Assembly: GCA_035502855.1 (NCBI GenBank)
Contig: DATJTX010000030.1
Coordinates: forward strand, 1 to 39,427
Direction: 5' to 3'
Source: Candidatus Baltobacteraceae bacterium
Lineage (GTDB): Bacteria > Vulcanimicrobiota > Vulcanimicrobiia > Vulcanimicrobiales > Vulcanimicrobiaceae
Length of the DNA stretch: 39,427 nt
Each line of letters begins with the position of its first letter. Within the stretch, counting starts at the first letter, position 1. The position numbers and the translations under genes were made by a program. This document shows, in pieces, positions 33,258 through 39,427 of the stretch. The notes beneath the pieces are model-generated. The model had not been told where the DNA came from. It searched no databases and saw nothing but the letters and a program-made list of their open reading frames with translations.

Positions 33258-34829
33258 ATGACCACCACACTCGAGCGCACCACGCCACCCTTTAAGAATG
33301 AAGTCGTCAAGTCGTTTGCCGATCCGGCCGACGCGGCCGCCATGCGGGCCGCCCTCGCCGCGGTCAAGGAACGCTTCGGACGGCATTACCCCCTCGTCAT
33401 CGACGGCGAGAAGATCGAGACCGAGAAGACGATCCGCTCGCTCAACCCCGCTCGCCCGAGCCAGGTCGTCGGCCTGACCAGCTCGGCATCAAAGGAGCAA
33501 GCGAACGCCGCCATCGCGGCCGCAGCGCGCGCGTTCGATTCTTGGAAACGCACGAGCGCGCGCGAACGCGCCGCCTTCCTCTTCGAGGCGGCCGCGAAAT
33601 TGCGCGAGCGGCGCTACGAATACGACGCGCTGCTGGTCTATGAGGTCGGAAAGAGCTGGCCCGAGGCCGACGGCGACATCGCCGAGGCAATCGATTTTCT
33701 CGAATACTACGCCCGCGAAGCGCTGCGCTTCGCGGAGCCGCAGCCGGTCGTGCCGATCGAAGGCGAACGCAACGAGATGGTCTACATTCCGCTCGGCGTC
33801 GGCGCGGTGATCCCGCCCTGGAACTTCGCCGGGGCGATCATGATGGGCATGACCTCGGCCGCGATCGTTGCCGGCAACACGGTCGTTCTCAAACCGTCGA
33901 GCGATTCGGCGATCATCGCCGCATGGTTCGTCGACTTGTTGCACGAGATCGGTTTGCCCAAAGGCGTCGTAAACTTCATCCCCGGCTCGGGCAGCGTGAT
34001 CGGCGACTTGATCGTCGGCCATCCGCAGATTCGTTTCATCTCGTTTACCGGATCGAAGGAAGTGGGCTTGCACATCAACGAGCTCGCCGCCAGACCGCAG
34101 CCGGGACAGAAGTGGATCAAACGCGTCGTCGCCGAGATGGGCGGAAAAGATTCGATCGTGGTCGCCGCCGACGCCAATCTCGAGGCCGCGGTCGAGGGCG
34201 TCGCCGTTTCGGCCTTCGGCTTCCAAGGGCAAAAGTGCTCGGCGTGTTCGCGCGCGATCGTCGACGCCAAGATTTACGATGAATTCGTGAGCAAGCTCAA
34301 AGAACGCGTCGCCAAGATCACCGTCGGTGATCCCGAGCAGCAATCCGTCTACATGGGTCCGGTCGTGAACGAAGCCGCCCTCGAGTCGATATCCGAATAC
34401 ATCGAGGTCGGCAAGAAAGAAGGCCGGCTCGTCGCCGGCGGCAAGCGTGTCGGCAGCGAGGGCTACTTCCTCGAGCCAACCGTGATCGCCGACGTCGACC
34501 CGCAGGCGCGGATCGCGCAGGAGGAGATCTTCGGGCCGGTCCTCGCCGTCATCAAAGCCCGAGACTTCGATCACGCGCTGGAAATCGCCAACAACACCGA
34601 GTTCGGCTTGACCGGATCGCTCTACACCACCGACGACGCGAAGATCGAACGCGCCAGGGAAGAGTTTTTCGTCGGCAACCTGTACTTCAATCGAAAGAGT
34701 ACCGGCGCGTTCGTCGGCGTGCATCCCTTCGGCGGATTCAACATGTCGGGCACCGATAGTAAAGCCGGCGGTCCGGACTATCTGTTGCTGTTCATGCAGG
34801 CCAAATCGATGTCACGTAAGCTTTCCTAG
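33258..34829 (+). CDS. pruA: L-glutamate gamma-semialdehyde dehydrogenase
   Basis: This 523-aa NAD-dependent aldehyde dehydrogenase (RocA/PruA type) makes glutamate from glutamate semialdehyde/P5C in proline and arginine breakdown. PWNF is at 187-190, Glu293 lies in VAEMGGKDSI, and the nucleophile is Cys327 in GFQGQKCSACSR, the P5C-dehydrogenase version of the motif. NRKSTGAFVGVHPFGGFNMS and GTDSKAGGPDYL near the end are also specific to this group. No proline dehydrogenase is adjacent. It is followed 4 bp later by the rRNA methyltransferase gene. Confidence 0.95.
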   Translation: MTTTLERTTPPFKNEVVKSFADPADAAAMRAALAAVKERFGRHYPLVIDGEKIETEKTIRSLNPARPSQVVGLTSSASKEQANAAIAAAARAFDSWKRTSARERAAFLFEAAAKLRERRYEYDALLVYEVGKSWPEADGDIAEAIDFLEYYAREALRFAEPQPVVPIEGERNEMVYIPLGVGAVIPPWNFAGAIMMGMTSAAIVAGNTVVLKPSSDSAIIAAWFVDLLHEIGLPKGVVNFIPGSGSVIGDLIVGHPQIRFISFTGSKEVGLHINELAARPQPGQKWIKRVVAEMGGKDSIVVAADANLEAAVEGVAVSAFGFQGQKCSACSRAIVDAKIYDEFVSKLKERVAKITVGDPEQQSVYMGPVVNEAALESISEYIEVGKKEGRLVAGGKRVGSEGYFLEPTVIADVDPQARIAQEEIFGPVLAVIKARDFDHALEIANNTEFGLTGSLYTTDDAKIERAREEFFVGNLYFNRKSTGAFVGVHPFGGFNMSGTDSKAGGPDYLLLFMQAKSMSRKLS

Positions 34830-34833
34830 GTAC

Positions 34834-36006
34834 GTGAAGGAACTGCGACTCCAAGCCAAGGCGGACAAACGTGTCCGCCTTGGTCATAATTGGATCTTCT
34901 CGAACGAAGTCGCCAACGAGCACACGCCGCTCGCGGCTTTCACGCCGGGTGAGCTCGTGCGAGTGGTCGATGCGGGGCGCAACCCCGTCGGCATTGCGTA
35001 TGTGAATCCGAACGCGTTGATCTGCGCCCGGATCCTCACGCGCGATGCCCGAGCCACGATCGACGTCGCCTGGTTCCAGGCGCGCGTGACACGCGCGCTT
35101 GCCCTTCGCGAACGGTTGTGCGGCGCGCCGTTTTACCGCTTGATCTACGGCGAGTCCGACGGCTTGCCGGGATTCATCGTCGATCGCTATGGCGAGGTTT
35201 GCGTCGCGCAGTTCAATACGGCGGGCGCGCTCGCACTGCGCGAGCCGTTCGTCACCGCGCTCACTGGGGCGATCGCTCCCAAGGGACTGCTCTTGCGCAA
35301 CACCGGATCGACGCGAGCGCTGGAAGGCATCGAAGCGCTCGACCAAAGTCTGGGCGAGGTTCCCGATCGCATCGAGGTGATCGAGGGTGACATGCGGATC
35401 AGCGCGCCGCTGCGCGCCGGACAAAAGACCGGCTATTTCTACGATCAGCGCGACAACCGCGCGCGGCTGCGACGGTACGTGCGTTCGGGCGACGCGGTGC
35501 TCGACGTCTTTTCCTACGTCGGCGCCTGGGCCGTCTCGGCGTTGAAGGCTGGGGCGCGGAGCGTGACCTGCATCGATCAATCGGAAACCGCGCTGCACTA
35601 TGCGGATGAGAACGCGCGCGCAATCGGTGGCGAAATCGACGGTCTAGCCGGCGATGCACTCGACGTGATGCAGGGCTTGCACGGCGAGCGCCGCCGCTAC
35701 GACGTGGTGATTCTCGATCCGCCGGCGTTGATCAAACGGCGCAAGGAGGCGGCGCCCGGTGAGCGGCTCTACCAACGGCTGAACGAAGCAGCCCTGCGAC
35801 TGCTGCGTGAGGACGGATTTCTCGTAACGTCGTCGTGCTCGTATCATCTTGCACCGGAGCGCTTGCAGCGAGCCGCCTTCGATGCGGCGCGCACGGTCGG
35901 GCGCCGCATGCAGATCTTGGAACGCCACGGCCACGCGCCGGATCATCCGGTACATCCGGCAATGCCGGAAACGGAGTATCTGAAGGCGCTCTTTCTGCGG
36001 GCGTAG
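34834..36006 (+). CDS. rlmI: RlmI-like 23S rRNA (cytosine-5)-methyltransferase
   Basis: This 390-aa class I methyltransferase has an N-terminal PUA domain (LGHNWIFSNEVANEHTPLAA, ~17-36) and an FYDQRDNRARLRRY segment. The SAM site is VLDVFSYVGAWAVSALKAGA, and the C5-MTase elements are VILDPPALIKRR and VTSSCSYHL, where the Cys should be the nucleophile. This matches RlmI, which methylates C1962 of 23S rRNA; that exact site is inferred. The start is GTG, 4 bp after pruA. Confidence 0.9.
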   Translation: MKELRLQAKADKRVRLGHNWIFSNEVANEHTPLAAFTPGELVRVVDAGRNPVGIAYVNPNALICARILTRDARATIDVAWFQARVTRALALRERLCGAPFYRLIYGESDGLPGFIVDRYGEVCVAQFNTAGALALREPFVTALTGAIAPKGLLLRNTGSTRALEGIEALDQSLGEVPDRIEVIEGDMRISAPLRAGQKTGYFYDQRDNRARLRRYVRSGDAVLDVFSYVGAWAVSALKAGARSVTCIDQSETALHYADENARAIGGEIDGLAGDALDVMQGLHGERRRYDVVILDPPALIKRRKEAAPGERLYQRLNEAALRLLREDGFLVTSSCSYHLAPERLQRAAFDAARTVGRRMQILERHGHAPDHPVHPAMPETEYLKALFLRA

Positions 36007-36044
36007 GGTGAGAACGCGCGGTTGGAGCGCGCCGGCGATCGCCT

Positions 36045-36431
36045 TTACGGCTGTTGCGCCTTTACATTGACATCGACGGCCTTGACGTTTGAGCCGCTTT
36101 TTGAGCTGCTTTCAAATTTGATCTCGCACCTGCCGGGATGTTGCGCTCTCACTTCGAGCCTGATCTCTTCCCATTCCCCCGGTGAATCTGTAACCTTCAC
36201 CGAGATCGGCTTGAGAATGTCCCGAGCCGAACCCGCGCCGGTGAAGCAGGTCGAGGACACGATGGTCAGATGCACCGGGAACCTTTCGTTGTCGGCGCTC
36301 GCCCGGATCACCACGCTTTCGCCGACCCGTAGATTCACGCTCGGCGGTGAGATCGAGATGGGCGCCGCCCCCGCGGCCGCGGGAATCAGTCCGGCAGCGA
36401 GACCGAACAAGGGAAGAAGTCGATGTCTCAT
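36045..36431 (-). CDS. Small secreted protein of unknown function
   Basis: Starting at the ATG at 36431 gives a 128-aa protein with a clear Sec signal peptide, RHRLLPLFGLAAGLIPAAAG then AAP, cleaved near residue 22. The mature part looks beta-rich and immunoglobulin-like (ISPPSVNLRVGESVVIRASA; VTDSPGEWEEIRLEVRAQ). Two Cys residues (STCFTG and GRCEIKF) could form a disulfide. An in-frame ATG at 36512 would add 27 residues without similarity to a leader. I do not recognise a family. Neither start has a strong Shine-Dalgarno. Confidence 0.65.
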   Translation of the reverse strand: MRHRLLPLFGLAAGLIPAAAGAAPISISPPSVNLRVGESVVIRASADNERFPVHLTIVSSTCFTGAGSARDILKPISVKVTDSPGEWEEIRLEVRAQHPGRCEIKFESSSKSGSNVKAVDVNVKAQQP

Positions 36432-36646
36432 GGGTGGGAAACGAACCAGCCAAGCGGTTTGTTTTCCGCCCTTCGGCGCGACGATGCTTGTATTATTAAG
36501 CAAACCAAGCATGAATCCCTGGGGCCCGGAGCGCCCACCGGAGCGCCGATCGACCTAGTATCCGGGGATCGTTTGTGGTACCCTGAGAGTCCGGGCCCGG
36601 CGGGTTGCCGACCTTTGTCGCGCCGCCGGAAAGAATCGGAATCGCC

Positions 36647-36675
36647 TTGACACGTGTCATGCGCTTCGATACTAT
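36647..36675 (+). promoter_or_regulatory. rRNA operon promoter
   Basis: A perfect TTGACA (36647-36652), 17-bp spacer and TACTAT (36670-36675) give a strong sigma-70-type promoter expected to start near 36682, about 335 nt before 16S. Confidence 0.88.
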
Positions 36676-36681
36676 AGCCGG

Positions 36682-37016
36682 GTTGGCTTGAAGTGCCCTT
36701 ACTCCAAAGCGCGATCAGATGATGCGCGTTTTGGGTGAGAGCGCGCGCAAGTTCGCTCCTTGAAAACTGAACAGTGCAGCAGCAAATAAGTCTGTGGGTC
36801 TCCGACCTCTAAGACAAGGTCTAGTGAAGGTTCGCCGTAAGGCGAATCGTCCTAGGTCAAGTCTTTTGAGCATCGCGAGAACGTACAATTCTAGCTGCTT
36901 CCTTCGACGTAGCTCAGGATGACATGCCCGAGCTATGTTCCGGAAGCGATGCGACTCGCAATCGCATCTGAAAAAGCACAGCGAAATTTGAGAGCCGATC
37001 AGGCTCCATAAAAATT
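36682..37016 (+). promoter_or_regulatory. Precursor-rRNA leader
   Basis: The leader includes the CTCCTTGAAAACTGAACAGT segment common in precursor rRNA leaders, and a long hairpin AAGAC (36811-36815) with GTCTT (36861-36865) enclosing TTCGCC/GGCGAA (36831-36836 and 36841-36846). A dispersed-repeat copy also occurs, which ties the leader to the high-GC genome. The segment 36513-36646 before the promoter holds no gene that I can support. Confidence 0.65.
36900..36923 (+). repeat. Dispersed repeat, copy 8, in the rRNA leader
   Basis: TCCTTCGACGTAGCTCAGGA and four following bases form a copy of the repeat seen upstream of rpsC, rpsN and rplF, about 95 nt before the 16S gene. Confidence 0.8.

Positions 37017-37025
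<9 letters not shown>
37004..37025. repeat. Perfect 22-bp palindrome across the 16S 5' end
   Basis: CTCCATAAAAA (37004-37014) is immediately followed by its exact inverse TTTTTATGGAG (37015-37025), which runs into the conserved AGAGTTTGATC of 16S. It could be a processing structure or mark the join between two sequences. Confidence 0.8.

Positions 37026-39427
<2,402 letters not shown>

Noticed and set aside
1394-36006. Long antisense and shifted-frame ORFs opposite methyltransferase, ribosomal, trp, lhgO and pruA genes
   Set aside because: High-GC shadow frames: Arg/Ala-rich translations without motifs, each fully overlapping a confident gene.

Overview
The window is a high-GC bacterial chromosome segment (1 to about 37,000) joined to an rRNA operon of a different character (about 37,020 to the end). 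The high-GC part carries the S10/spc/alpha ribosomal protein region. A signal-peptide protein that pairs a copper-amine-oxidase N-terminal (stalk) domain with a probable outer-membrane beta-barrel suggests a two-membrane bacterium. Together with the composition and a dispersed 'PELVEG/LSLSKG/SFDKAQD' type repeat, this makes me think of Candidatus Eremiobacterota (WPS-2) or a relative. That assignment is from memory and only moderately certain.

Layout. An insertion-sequence end with the start of a transposase (1-138) abuts an isolated rpsJ (S10), which has its own terminator. About 6.8 kb of accessory and metabolic genes follow: a frameshifted Uma2-type gene, a DUF5654-like membrane protein, a methyltransferase, an SRPBCC protein, two aldo/keto reductases, a glutaryl-CoA dehydrogenase and an oligopeptide-type ABC binding lipoprotein. 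A strong promoter at 7325-7353 then starts the long operon rplC-rplD-rplW-rplB-rpsS-rplV-rpsC-rplP-rpmC-rpsQ-rplN-rplX-rplE-rpsN-rpsH-rplF-rplR-rpsE-rplO-secY-adk-map-infA-rpmJ-rpsM. rpmD (L30) is absent. After a hairpin at 20718-20743 come a MobA-like nucleotidyltransferase, an MFS transporter and the barrel protein, so the alpha operon is split. A terminator and a second strong promoter (24213-24241) precede rpsK-rpsD-rpoA-rplQ, and trpDCFBA follows directly. Beyond are a GNAT acetyltransferase and L-2-hydroxyglutarate oxidase on the minus strand, then pruA, an RlmI-like 23S rRNA methyltransferase, and a small secreted protein. A consensus rRNA promoter (36647-36675) with a ~335-nt leader leads into 16S, a tRNA-less spacer and partial 23S.

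The 16S, the AT-rich spacer and the 23S read as Clostridium-like, whereas the promoter and leader carry the repeat of the high-GC genome. The simplest reading is a chimeric assembly joined in the conserved 16S 5' end.

The most interesting native signals are three. (1) Two copies (24088-24153 and 25539-25603) of a three-way-junction-plus-hairpin element have compensatory base changes, and each begins 3 nt after a stop codon. (2) A short repeat sits repeatedly just upstream of ribosomal-protein start codons and supplies coding tails and Shine-Dalgarno context. (3) Several ribosomal proteins carry repeat-derived or low-complexity terminal extensions (L4, L22, L5, S3, L15, IF-1). I found no CRISPR array, phage, toxin-antitoxin module or defence island.
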